A stretch of DNA of 43,271 nucleotides from Thermaceae bacterium (GTDB lineage Bacteria; Deinococcota; Deinococci; Deinococcales; Marinithermaceae): contig JALSRQ010000113.1 of NCBI GenBank assembly GCA_026984675.1, forward strand, positions 1 to 43,271, given 5' to 3'. The stretch's first letter is position 1, and each line of letters opens with the position of its first letter. The notes beneath the pieces are model-generated. The model was given only the letters and a program-made list of their open reading frames with translations, was not told the DNA's origin and did not search any database. The position numbers were made by a program, and so were the translations under genes. Shown in pieces: positions 9,430 through 16,827 of the stretch.

Positions 9430-10051
9430 CGAAGATCGCCCTTCCGATCCGCACCAGGGTGGCGCCCTCGGCCACCGCCAGTTCGAAGTCCTCGCTCATC
9501 CCCATCGAGCGCTCGGGTAGATTATACCGGTCGGCGAGGCGGCTGAGCTCGGCGAACACGGCCCGCAGCCGGGCCGGCTCGGCGCCCCTCGAGGCCACGG
9601 TCATCAGGCCGCGGACCCGAAGGGGCAGCGCCCCCAAGCGGGCCAGGAAGTCGGGGAGCGCCTCGGGCAGCACCCCGTGCTTTTGGGGCTCCCGACCGAC
9701 GTTGACCTCGACCAGCACCGCCACCGACCGCGCCGAGCGGCGGGCGATCGCCTCGGCCACCGCCAGGCGGTCGAGGGAGTGGACCAGCGCGAAGCGGTCC
9801 ATGAACCGGGCCTTGTTGCGCTGGAGCGGCCCGATGAAGTGGAAGCGGGCGTCGGGCAGGGCGGCGAGCTTGGGAAGGGCCTCCTGCACCCGCGACTCCC
9901 CCAGGGGGAAGTCGCCGTAGGCGAGCACCTTCCGGCGGATCGCCTTTGGGTCCTGCCCCTTGGTCACCGCCACCAGCCCCACCTCCGCCGGATCCCGCCC
10001 GGCCGCCCGGGCGGCGGCGGCGATGCGGTCGAGGACCTCGGGAAGCCCCAT
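9419..10051 (-). CDS. yggS: YggS-family pyridoxal phosphate homeostasis protein
   Basis: This 210-aa PLP-binding protein has the alanine-racemase-like TIM barrel of the YggS/YlmE/PROSC family. It buffers pyridoxal phosphate and affects amino-acid and keto-acid balance. Visible signatures are VAVTKGQDP with the PLP lysine at K31, ARFHFIGPLQRNKAR, VEVNVGREPQKHGV, RGLMTVAS, and SMGMSEDFELAVAEGATLVRIGRAIF at the C-terminus. It is slightly short for the family (about 220-230 aa) but complete. The ATG follows the PNP stop with no gap (TAG then ATG), indicating translational coupling, and its end overlaps divIVA by 11 bases. Confidence 0.95.
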   Translation of the reverse strand: MGLPEVLDRIAAAARAAGRDPAEVGLVAVTKGQDPKAIRRKVLAYGDFPLGESRVQEALPKLAALPDARFHFIGPLQRNKARFMDRFALVHSLDRLAVAEAIARRSARSVAVLVEVNVGREPQKHGVLPEALPDFLARLGALPLRVRGLMTVASRGAEPARLRAVFAELSRLADRYNLPERSMGMSEDFELAVAEGATLVRIGRAIFDEL

Positions 10052-10873
10052 CTAGAGCCGGGCGATGAAGGCCTTGACCAGCCGGCGGAAGACCGCCCCG
10101 GTGCGCTCGGCGACCGCCAGCACCTCCTCCTCGGTGGCGTGGTGGTCGCGGTCGGGCAGGGCCATATCGGTGATCGTCGAGATCGCCACCACCCGCGCCC
10201 CCAGGTGGCGCAGGGCGATGACCTCGGGAACCGTGCTCATCCCGATGGCGTCGGCCCCAAAGCCCCGCAGCATGCGGAGCTCGGCCCGGGAGGCGAAGTT
10301 GGGGCCGGCGATCGCCACGTAGACCCCCTCGCGCAGGGGGATCCCCTCGGCGAGCGCCGCCGCCCGCACCGCCGCCCGGAGCTCTCGGTCGTAGGCGTCG
10401 AACATCACCGGGAAGCGGGGTCCGAGCCGCTCGTCGTTGGGGCCCCGGAGGGGGGTGTCGCCGATCATGTTGATGTAGTCGGCGTGGAGCATCAGCTCCC
10501 CGGCGGAGAAGAGCGGGTTCAACCCCCCAGCCGCCGAGGTCAGGAGGAAGCGGCGGACGCCGAAGGCGAACCCCGCCCGAACCGGGAAGACCACCCGGTC
10601 CATCGGGTAGCCCTCGTAGTAGTGGACCCGCCCCTTGTAGGCCAGCACCCGCTTGCCGGCCAGGCGGCCCACCACCAGCTTGCCCTCGTGACCGGGGGCG
10701 GTGGAGATCGGGAAGTGGGGGAGCTCGCGGTAGGGGATCACCGCCTCGGCCTCGATCTCGCCGGCCAGGGGGCCGAGCCCGGAGCCCAAAACGATGGCCA
10801 GGTCGGGGGGGTCGCCGAGACGTTCGCGGAGGACCGCGGCGGTCTCCTCGAGGCGCTCGTAAAGCCCTTCCAT
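10052..10873 (-). CDS. punA: Purine nucleoside phosphorylase, trimeric (PNP/MTAP) family
   Basis: This 273-aa enzyme cleaves purine nucleosides with phosphate to free base and (deoxy)ribose 1-phosphate. Family blocks are clear: VLGSGLGPLA, PHFPISTAPGHEGKLVVG, RVHYYEGYPMDRVVFPVR, LTSAAGGLNP, AGPNFASRAELRML and IGMSTVPEVIALRHLG. The position that reads TN in 6-oxopurine-specific enzymes reads STITDMALPDRDHH, with D236 in place of the base-selecting Asn. In human PNP and a Thermus enzyme an N-to-D change at that position favours 6-aminopurines, so adenosine or a related nucleoside may be the substrate. It is the first gene of the operon and is probably read from a leaderless promoter. Confidence 0.93.
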   Translation of the reverse strand: MEGLYERLEETAAVLRERLGDPPDLAIVLGSGLGPLAGEIEAEAVIPYRELPHFPISTAPGHEGKLVVGRLAGKRVLAYKGRVHYYEGYPMDRVVFPVRAGFAFGVRRFLLTSAAGGLNPLFSAGELMLHADYINMIGDTPLRGPNDERLGPRFPVMFDAYDRELRAAVRAAALAEGIPLREGVYVAIAGPNFASRAELRMLRGFGADAIGMSTVPEVIALRHLGARVVAISTITDMALPDRDHHATEEEVLAVAERTGAVFRRLVKAFIARL

Positions 10874-10879
10874 GCCATG

Positions 10880-10885
10880 ATTTTA
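10880..10885 (-). promoter_or_regulatory. -10 hexamer TAAAAT, leaderless promoter for PNP-yggS-divIVA
   Basis: TAAAAT lies 6 bases before the PNP ATG (10873) on the minus strand. No Shine-Dalgarno separates them. Confidence 0.5.
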
Positions 10886-10913
10886 CTCTCACGACCGGTT
10901 CACTCCCGGCCGG

Positions 10914-10919
10914 TAGCTT
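10914..10919 (+). promoter_or_regulatory. -10 hexamer TAGCTT, leaderless promoter for bamA
   Basis: TAGCTT ends 6 bases before the bamA ATG at 10926 and is back to back with the PNP promoter in a 52-base divergent gap. Confidence 0.5.
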
Positions 10920-10925
10920 GGCGCC

Positions 10926-13361
10926 ATGCAGAGGTTGCTCCTCGCGCTGGTCCTGGCCTGGCTGCCGGTCCTCGCCGCCTCCATCCAGCGGATCGAGGTG
11001 GTCGGGGCCGACCCGGTGCTCACCACCCTGGCCGAGATCGCCCTGCCGGTCCGCGAGGGGGACCCGGTGGAAAAGGTCGACCCGGAAGCGATCCGCCGGG
11101 CGGTGCTGGCGACCGGCTACTTCCAAGACGCCAAGGTCGAACTTAAGGACGGCACCCTGCGGGTCGCGGTGGTGCCCAACCCGCCGGTCGCCGAGGTGGA
11201 GGTCGAGGCCCGGGCCTTCCCGCCCGAGAAGCTCGCCGCCACCCTGGCCCGGGAGCTCGCCCTCGAGGCCGGCACCACCTACAACCCCCAGAAAGCCGAG
11301 GAGGGCCGCAAGCGTCTAGAGGAGCTCTACCGCCAGCAGGGCTTTCCGTTTGCCCCCAAGGTCGAGCTCGCGGTCGAGAAGAAGGAGGACGGCGTCCACC
11401 TCCGCTACCGGGTCGAGGAGACCGCCCCCGTTCGGAAGGTCGAGGTCCGCGGCGCCACCCTGGTGGACCCCGCCGCGGTGCGAAAGGCCTTTGCGCCGCT
11501 GGTCGAGAAGAAGACCTTCGACTGGTCGCTCTACCTCGCCGGGGTGCGAAGGGTCGCCGAGCTCTACCAGGACAAGGGGTACCGCGGCAGCGGGGTCGAC
11601 CCCGCCCGCACCCAGCTGGCCGACGGGGTGCTCACCGTCCGCCTGCGCGAGCTCAAGGTGGCCTCGGTCGAACCCGACGGCCTGCCCGAGGCGCCGCTCA
11701 AGGTCGGCGAGCCCTTCAACTACGACCGGCTGGTCGACCGGGTGGCCGAGCTCACCCGCGAGCTCGGCCGGGTGGTGCGGTTTCGGGTCTACCCCGAGGG
11801 GTCCGACGGGGTGCGGGTGGTCTTCGCCCTCGGCGAGCGGCGGTACGGCCCCATCAAGGCGATCCGCATCGAGGGGGCCACCGCCTTCCCCCCCGAGCAG
11901 CTGGCCGGCCTCCTGGTCCAGCGGCCCGGCGACCCCTTCTCCCCCCAGCTGGTCCAGGCCGACTTCGAGCGGATCCTCGCCCATTACCAAAAGGCCGGCT
12001 ACCTCCTGCTGCAAAAGCTCGACTACGCCTTTGAGCAGGGGGTTTACACCCTCCGCCTCCACGAGGTCCGGATCGCCGGCTACCGCCTCCGCTGGCAGGG
12101 GGGCCACCGCACCCAGGACTTCGTCGTCCTGCGGGAGCTGCCCGCCCCCGGCAGCCTCTTCTCAATCCCCGCCCTGCGCGAAGGGATCGGCAAACTCCTC
12201 AGGCTTGGGATCTTGGCCGAACCCCCGGGGGTGAACCCCCGCCCCACCGAGGCCCCCGACCGGGTCCTCGTCGAGCTCGACCTCAAGGAGGCCAAGACGG
12301 TGGTCATCGCGCCGGCGGTGGCCTGGTCGAGCCAGAGCGGCTGGAGCGGCCAGGTGACCCTCTCGGACAAGAACCTCTGGGGACGGGCCCACGACGCCGG
12401 GCTCAACCTCGCCTTCGTGGAGAACGACGCCGGCGACAACCTCTCGTTCTCGCTCCACTACAACGTGCCCTGGCTCTACCTCGACTTCGCCGACCTGAAA
12501 AAGACCCCGACCTCGGTGGGGCTCGCGTTCTCCTCGATCCCCTACGGGAACTTCAAGCTCCGGGATGGAAACGGTCAGGAGACCGGCTGGGAGTACACCG
12601 AACGCCGCACCGGCCTCAGCCTCACCGCCGGCCGGCCCCTGGGGGAGCGCTGGCGGATCGACGCCGGGCTCGAGGCCCAGTGGGTGGGCACCCTGCTCGA
12701 GACCAAGAACCCCCCTGCCCACCCCACCGTACCCGAACCGGTGGCCCGCACCCTGCTTCCCTCCCCCTACGCCAACGGCCTCCTGGCGGGAACGCTCACC
12801 TACCGCGACGCCGACGACCCCGCCTTCCCCACCACCGGGCGGGTGGCCGCCCTCCACCTGGGCTACGGCCTGGTCTTCCCCACCGGTTCCCCGGCCGCCG
12901 GCTTCGCCCCCACCTGGGCGAGCTACAAAACCTACGCCGCCGAGGACCCCGTGGGCCGTTCGGTCTTCGCCCTCCGGGTGGCCGCCGGAGCGATCTGGGG
13001 GGCGCCCCCCGAGAGCCGCTACTTCACCCTGGGGGGGTCGGAGCCCGAGCTCGCCACCCTCCGGGGTTACAACCCCCGGGAGTTTAGCGGCACCCGCCTC
13101 TTGGCCGGGTCGCTGGAATACCGCTACGACTTCCGCCTCTCCACCGCGGTGACCCGCACGATCATCGGCATCGCCTTCGTTGACTTCGGTTCGGTCTGGA
13201 ACCCCGGCGACGACCCCAACTTCCACGCCGGCTGGGGCCTCGGGGTGCAGCTGAACCTCGGCTACGGCGCGGTGCAGTTCCCCGCCCTGCGCTTCGACTA
13301 CGGCTTCAGCGCCCAGCACCCCGGCGGGGTGCTCCACTTCCGGATCGGCCCGGTGTTTTAA
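10926..13361 (+). CDS. bamA: Outer-membrane assembly factor BamA / Omp85
   Basis: The 811-aa protein has an N-terminal signal peptide (MQRLLLALVLAWLPVLAAS), several POTRA-like modules over roughly residues 20-430 (repeated patterns such as RIEVVGAD, VRKVEVRGATLVDPAAVRKAF, IKAIRIEGATAFPPEQL), and a C-terminal beta barrel. The barrel shows alternating aromatic strands, the Omp85 strand motifs (GGSEPELATLRGY, LAGSLEYRYDF, FVDFGSVW, GWGLGVQLNLGYG) and a terminal Phe (HFRIGPVF). It inserts outer-membrane proteins, consistent with a diderm Thermus-type envelope. The start is supported by the signal peptide and by a TAGCTT hexamer 6 bases upstream. The stop TAA forms part of the next gene's -10. Confidence 0.93.
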   Translation: MQRLLLALVLAWLPVLAASIQRIEVVGADPVLTTLAEIALPVREGDPVEKVDPEAIRRAVLATGYFQDAKVELKDGTLRVAVVPNPPVAEVEVEARAFPPEKLAATLARELALEAGTTYNPQKAEEGRKRLEELYRQQGFPFAPKVELAVEKKEDGVHLRYRVEETAPVRKVEVRGATLVDPAAVRKAFAPLVEKKTFDWSLYLAGVRRVAELYQDKGYRGSGVDPARTQLADGVLTVRLRELKVASVEPDGLPEAPLKVGEPFNYDRLVDRVAELTRELGRVVRFRVYPEGSDGVRVVFALGERRYGPIKAIRIEGATAFPPEQLAGLLVQRPGDPFSPQLVQADFERILAHYQKAGYLLLQKLDYAFEQGVYTLRLHEVRIAGYRLRWQGGHRTQDFVVLRELPAPGSLFSIPALREGIGKLLRLGILAEPPGVNPRPTEAPDRVLVELDLKEAKTVVIAPAVAWSSQSGWSGQVTLSDKNLWGRAHDAGLNLAFVENDAGDNLSFSLHYNVPWLYLDFADLKKTPTSVGLAFSSIPYGNFKLRDGNGQETGWEYTERRTGLSLTAGRPLGERWRIDAGLEAQWVGTLLETKNPPAHPTVPEPVARTLLPSPYANGLLAGTLTYRDADDPAFPTTGRVAALHLGYGLVFPTGSPAAGFAPTWASYKTYAAEDPVGRSVFALRVAAGAIWGAPPESRYFTLGGSEPELATLRGYNPREFSGTRLLAGSLEYRYDFRLSTAVTRTIIGIAFVDFGSVWNPGDDPNFHAGWGLGVQLNLGYGAVQFPALRFDYGFSAQHPGGVLHFRIGPVF

Positions 13362-13364
13362 ACT
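13359..13364 (+). promoter_or_regulatory. -10 hexamer TAAACT overlapping the bamA stop codon
   Basis: The bamA stop TAA (13359-13361) is the first half of TAAACT, which ends 5 bases before the next ATG (13370). Confidence 0.4.
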
Positions 13365-13369
13365 GGGGC

Positions 13370-13777
13370 ATGCCGCTGGAGGAGAGCCCGGAGACCTTCT
13401 ACCAGGCCCACCCGGGGTGCCGGATCGAGCTCAGGGCGCTGCCGGTGCCCGCCGGCTACCCCCTGCTCGAGCTCGAGACCCCGGCGGGGCTCCTCCGAGC
13501 CATGGACCGGGGCGTCCCGCCCGCCCCCCGGGGGCCGATCGAGGTGCTCTTGCACGCCGTCGTCCACCGCTTCGGCCCCGGCCGGGGGGTCCCCGAGCTC
13601 GTCCCCCTGCCCGGGGGGCGTTACCGCATCGGCGGGGAGGTCCGCCGGGTTCTCGGCGAGGGCCGCTACTGCTTTCTCGGCCCGGTCCCGCTCCTGCTCC
13701 TTAGCGAGGCGCCCCTGCCCCAGGGCAGCCCGCTTTGGATCGAGAGCGAACCCCCGCTCCTTGCCTTCCGACCATGA
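13370..13777 (+). CDS. Unknown 135-aa protein between bamA and the cyclase-like gene
   Basis: I do not recognise this protein. It looks soluble and beta-rich, with many prolines and glycines, one short hydrophobic strand (PVPLLLLSEAPL) that is too short and polar-flanked for a membrane helix, and no signal peptide. The segment GGRYRIGGEVRRVLGEGRYCF suggests a small barrel or OB-like sheet, but no family motif is visible. It is probably a real gene: it fills the gap exactly, starts just after a -10-like hexamer, and its TGA overlaps the ATG of the next gene (ATGA). It may therefore act with the cyclase-like protein. A chance frame is unlikely given the coupling and third-position GC pattern. 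Confidence 0.7.
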   Translation: MPLEESPETFYQAHPGCRIELRALPVPAGYPLLELETPAGLLRAMDRGVPPAPRGPIEVLLHAVVHRFGPGRGVPELVPLPGGRYRIGGEVRRVLGEGRYCFLGPVPLLLLSEAPLPQGSPLWIESEPPLLAFRP

Positions 13778-16700
13778 GGTGCCCCAACTGCCGCCGCAAG
13801 AACCCCGAGGGTTACTTCTACTGCGTCTACTGCGGGCAACTGCTCCGGCCCCCCCCGGGGGAGAAGCGGTTCGCCACCGTGCTCTTCTTCGACCTTTCCG
13901 GCTTCACCCACTTCACCCACGGCCACGGCCCGGAGCGGGCCTGGGAGGAGGTCGAGCGGGCCAACGCCACCGCCCGCCGGGCGATCGCCCGCCACGGCGG
14001 TCGGGTGCACGCCACCTTCGGCGACGGGCTGATGGCCCTCTTCGGCCTCGAGCGTAGCCGCGGCAAGCGCGAGGTCTGGCACGCCCTCTCGGCCGCCCTG
14101 GAGACGGTGAGCGAGGTCGAGGCCCAGGTGGACTCGGGCGAGCTCGGGCTCAAGGGCCGGGCGGTGGTTACCAGCGGTTTCGTCTTCGTGGTGCCCAAGG
14201 AAAAGGGGCCGGACCTCCTCGGCGACCCGGTGAACCGGGCCCACCGCCTGATCGCCGCCGCCCCGCCGGGGGCGGTCTACCTCGACCAAACCACCCTGGC
14301 GCTCGCCCCCGAGGCCCACGTGGAGCCCCTGGATCCGATCCGGGCCAAGGGCTTCCCCGAGCCCCTCAAGGCCTACCGGCTGGTCGGGTTCCGGCCGCCG
14401 GGAAGGGAGCCGCTGGTGGAACGGCCGCTCGCCGAGCTCCTGAGGCGCTGGGAAGCGGCCCAGGCCGGGCGTCCCCGGGTGGCGGTGCTGACCGGCCCTC
14501 CGGGGGTGGGCAAGCACCTCGTCCTCGAGGCCCTCCGGCGAAGCCTCCCCGAGGTCCGGGTCCTGGAACCCCCGCCCTTTACCCCGGGGATGACGCTGCG
14601 GGAGTGGCTCCAGGCCCACCTGCGGGGAAACCCCGGATTCCGCCAGGAGCTCTTCTCGCACGCCCGGGACACGGGCACCCTCGAGGTCCTCGCCGCCGCC
14701 CTCGGCGAGGGGCCCGAACGCGTTCCCGGCGACCGGCTGGGGCCGGCGGTGCTGGCGCTCCTCGAGGCCCTCTCCGCCGTGCCCTTCCTGCTCGTGCTTC
14801 CAAACCTGCACCACGCCCCCCGGGCGCTGGTCGCCTTTCTCCGCGAGGTCGAGCGGCGGGGGCGGGGACGGTACCTGGTGGTGGCCACCGCTCGGACCGG
14901 CCGCTACCCCGGCCGGATCCCCCTGAGGCCGCTGGATCGGGCCGAGGGGCTCGCCGCCCTGGCCCGGCTCTGGCCCGAGTGGCCGCTCTACCGGAGGGAG
15001 GAACTCCTGGCCCGCTCGGGAGGGCTCGCCGGGTTGCTCGCCGCCCTGGTCCGGGTGCCCGGGGACGAGGGGCTGGCCGCCGCCTTCCAACCGCTCTTCG
15101 ACGCCCTTCCCGCCCGGGCGCGCGAGGTCCTCTCGCTGGCGGCGGCGCTCGAGGCCCCGCCGGACCCCGAAACCCTGGCCGCCCTGGTGGGCCCCGCCGC
15201 CGAGGAGGCGGTCGGCCGGCTGCTAACCGACGGCTTCCTGGTCAAGGAGCCCGGGGGCGCGCTGGCCTTCGCCCACCCGGTCTACCGCCGGGCGGTGCGG
15301 GCGCTGGTCCCGGAGAAACGGCTCCGCATCTGGCACCGGGCGGTCGCCGAGGTCCGGCTGCGGCAGGGGCGGGCCCTCGAGGCCGCCCGCCACTTTCAGC
15401 TCGCCGGCAACCCCGGGGCGGCGATCCGGGTGCTGCGGGCCCTGGCCCGCTCGGCCGACGACGAAGGGGCCCTCCGGCTCCTGCGGCAGGCCAAGGCCCT
15501 GGCCCGCACCCGGGCGCAGGAACGCCCGGTCCGGCTGGAGCTCGCCGAGCGGCTGGTCGAGCGCGACCCCGCCGCCGCCCTGGCCGAGCTCAAGGACCTC
15601 CCCGGCCCCCGGGCCGCCTACCTCCGGGCCCGGGCCGAGGCCGCCCTGGGGCACGAAGAGACCGCCCGAAGCCTCTTCCGGGCCTACCTCGAGGCGCGCC
15701 CCGACGACCGCGAGGCCTGGCGGCGCTTCCTGCCGCTGGCGGGGCGGGACGACCTCGAGGCGGCCCGGGGCCGCCTGCCCCCCGACCCCGAACTGGAGGC
15801 CCGGGCGGGGGGCCGCCTGGCCGCGCTGGGGGACCTCGAGGCCGCCGCCGGCTGGCTGGAGCGGGCCGCCGAGCGGCTCTGGTCCTCCCACCCGGAGCGG
15901 GCCGCCCGGCTCGCCCTGGAGCTCGCCGGGCTGGGCTGGCGCCGCTTTCTTCCCAAGGCCGCGCGGCGCTGGGCCGAGCGGGCCTACCGGGCCGCCGGCG
16001 AGCCGGCCACCCGGACCCTGGCCGAGGCGGTGCTGGGCTCGCTGGCGCTCGACCTCGGCGACCTCGAGACCGCCACCCGGCGGATCCGGGCCGCCGCCGA
16101 GCGGCTGGCCGAACTCCCCCCCGGCGAGGCCCACGCCCGGGTCGCCGGCATCCGCCTCCGTCTCTTGATCGAGACCGGCCGGGTGGCGGAGGCGGCGGCC
16201 GAGGGGAGCCGTTACCTCGACCGGAACGACCACCCCTGGCTCGGCGCCATGGCCGCCCTGGCCGCCGCCCTGGACGGCCAGGCCGAGGCGGCCCTCAAGG
16301 CCAGCACCGAGCGCTGGGAACGGGCCGACACCGACCACAGCCGGGCCTTCCTGGCGCTGGCCCGGGCGTTCGCCCTCACCAAACTCCGGCTGGACCCCAA
16401 GGCCGCCTTCCTCCAGGCCTTCCGGCTGGCCCGCTCGGCCCAGAACCCCTACGGCCTCTACCTCTCGCTCGCCGCCTTGGCCGTCTACCACCGCGAGGCC
16501 AACCCAAGCCGGACCGACGCCCTGGCCACCTACCTCCTGAAACGCACCTGGCGGCAGGGCTTCCTCCCCTTCCACCACCTGGCCCGGCTGCTCAAGGCCG
16601 AGGCCAGCCTTCGGGCGGGGCACCCGGTCCTCCACCTGCTCCGGTTCGAAAGCCCCTTCGGGGTGCTCGAGTTCTGGCGGCGCAGCCTGGTGCGGGCGGC

Positions 16701-16827
16701 CGGGGGCGAGGCCCCCGCCTTCCCCCGGGAGGCGCTCTTTGGCTACGGCATCCTGGGACGGTACGCCTGGCACGTCTGGGAGAGGGTATGGACCCCCGAG
16801 AGGAAATCCGGTCCCGCGTCAGCCTGA
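13774..16827 (+). CDS. Zinc ribbon - class III cyclase-like - degenerate NTPase - TPR signalling protein
   Basis: The 1017-aa protein has four parts. A zinc ribbon (C3, C6, C17, C20) comes first. Residues about 33-210 form a class III nucleotidyl cyclase domain with metal ligands D40 (FFDLSGFT) and D84 (FGDGLMALFG), D147, and transition-state residues N154 and R158; the adenine-selecting Lys expected four residues before D84 is A80. Residues about 225-480 resemble the AAA/STAND ATPase of such proteins, with an altered Walker A (GPPGVGKH, His248 instead of Ser/Thr) and a Walker B region reading LLVLPNLHHAP without acidic residues. The remainder is helical repeats of TPR type. The ATG at 13774 overlaps the previous stop; the open frame extends 13 codons further but homology starts at RCPNC. 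Its last 40 bases overlap dnaG. Confidence 0.85.
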   Translation: MRCPNCRRKNPEGYFYCVYCGQLLRPPPGEKRFATVLFFDLSGFTHFTHGHGPERAWEEVERANATARRAIARHGGRVHATFGDGLMALFGLERSRGKREVWHALSAALETVSEVEAQVDSGELGLKGRAVVTSGFVFVVPKEKGPDLLGDPVNRAHRLIAAAPPGAVYLDQTTLALAPEAHVEPLDPIRAKGFPEPLKAYRLVGFRPPGREPLVERPLAELLRRWEAAQAGRPRVAVLTGPPGVGKHLVLEALRRSLPEVRVLEPPPFTPGMTLREWLQAHLRGNPGFRQELFSHARDTGTLEVLAAALGEGPERVPGDRLGPAVLALLEALSAVPFLLVLPNLHHAPRALVAFLREVERRGRGRYLVVATARTGRYPGRIPLRPLDRAEGLAALARLWPEWPLYRREELLARSGGLAGLLAALVRVPGDEGLAAAFQPLFDALPARAREVLSLAAALEAPPDPETLAALVGPAAEEAVGRLLTDGFLVKEPGGALAFAHPVYRRAVRALVPEKRLRIWHRAVAEVRLRQGRALEAARHFQLAGNPGAAIRVLRALARSADDEGALRLLRQAKALARTRAQERPVRLELAERLVERDPAAALAELKDLPGPRAAYLRARAEAALGHEETARSLFRAYLEARPDDREAWRRFLPLAGRDDLEAARGRLPPDPELEARAGGRLAALGDLEAAAGWLERAAERLWSSHPERAARLALELAGLGWRRFLPKAARRWAERAYRAAGEPATRTLAEAVLGSLALDLGDLETATRRIRAAAERLAELPPGEAHARVAGIRLRLLIETGRVAEAAAEGSRYLDRNDHPWLGAMAALAAALDGQAEAALKASTERWERADTDHSRAFLALARAFALTKLRLDPKAAFLQAFRLARSAQNPYGLYLSLAALAVYHREANPSRTDALATYLLKRTWRQGFLPFHHLARLLKAEASLRAGHPVLHLLRFESPFGVLEFWRRSLVRAAGGEAPAFPREALFGYGILGRYAWHVWERVWTPERKSGPASA

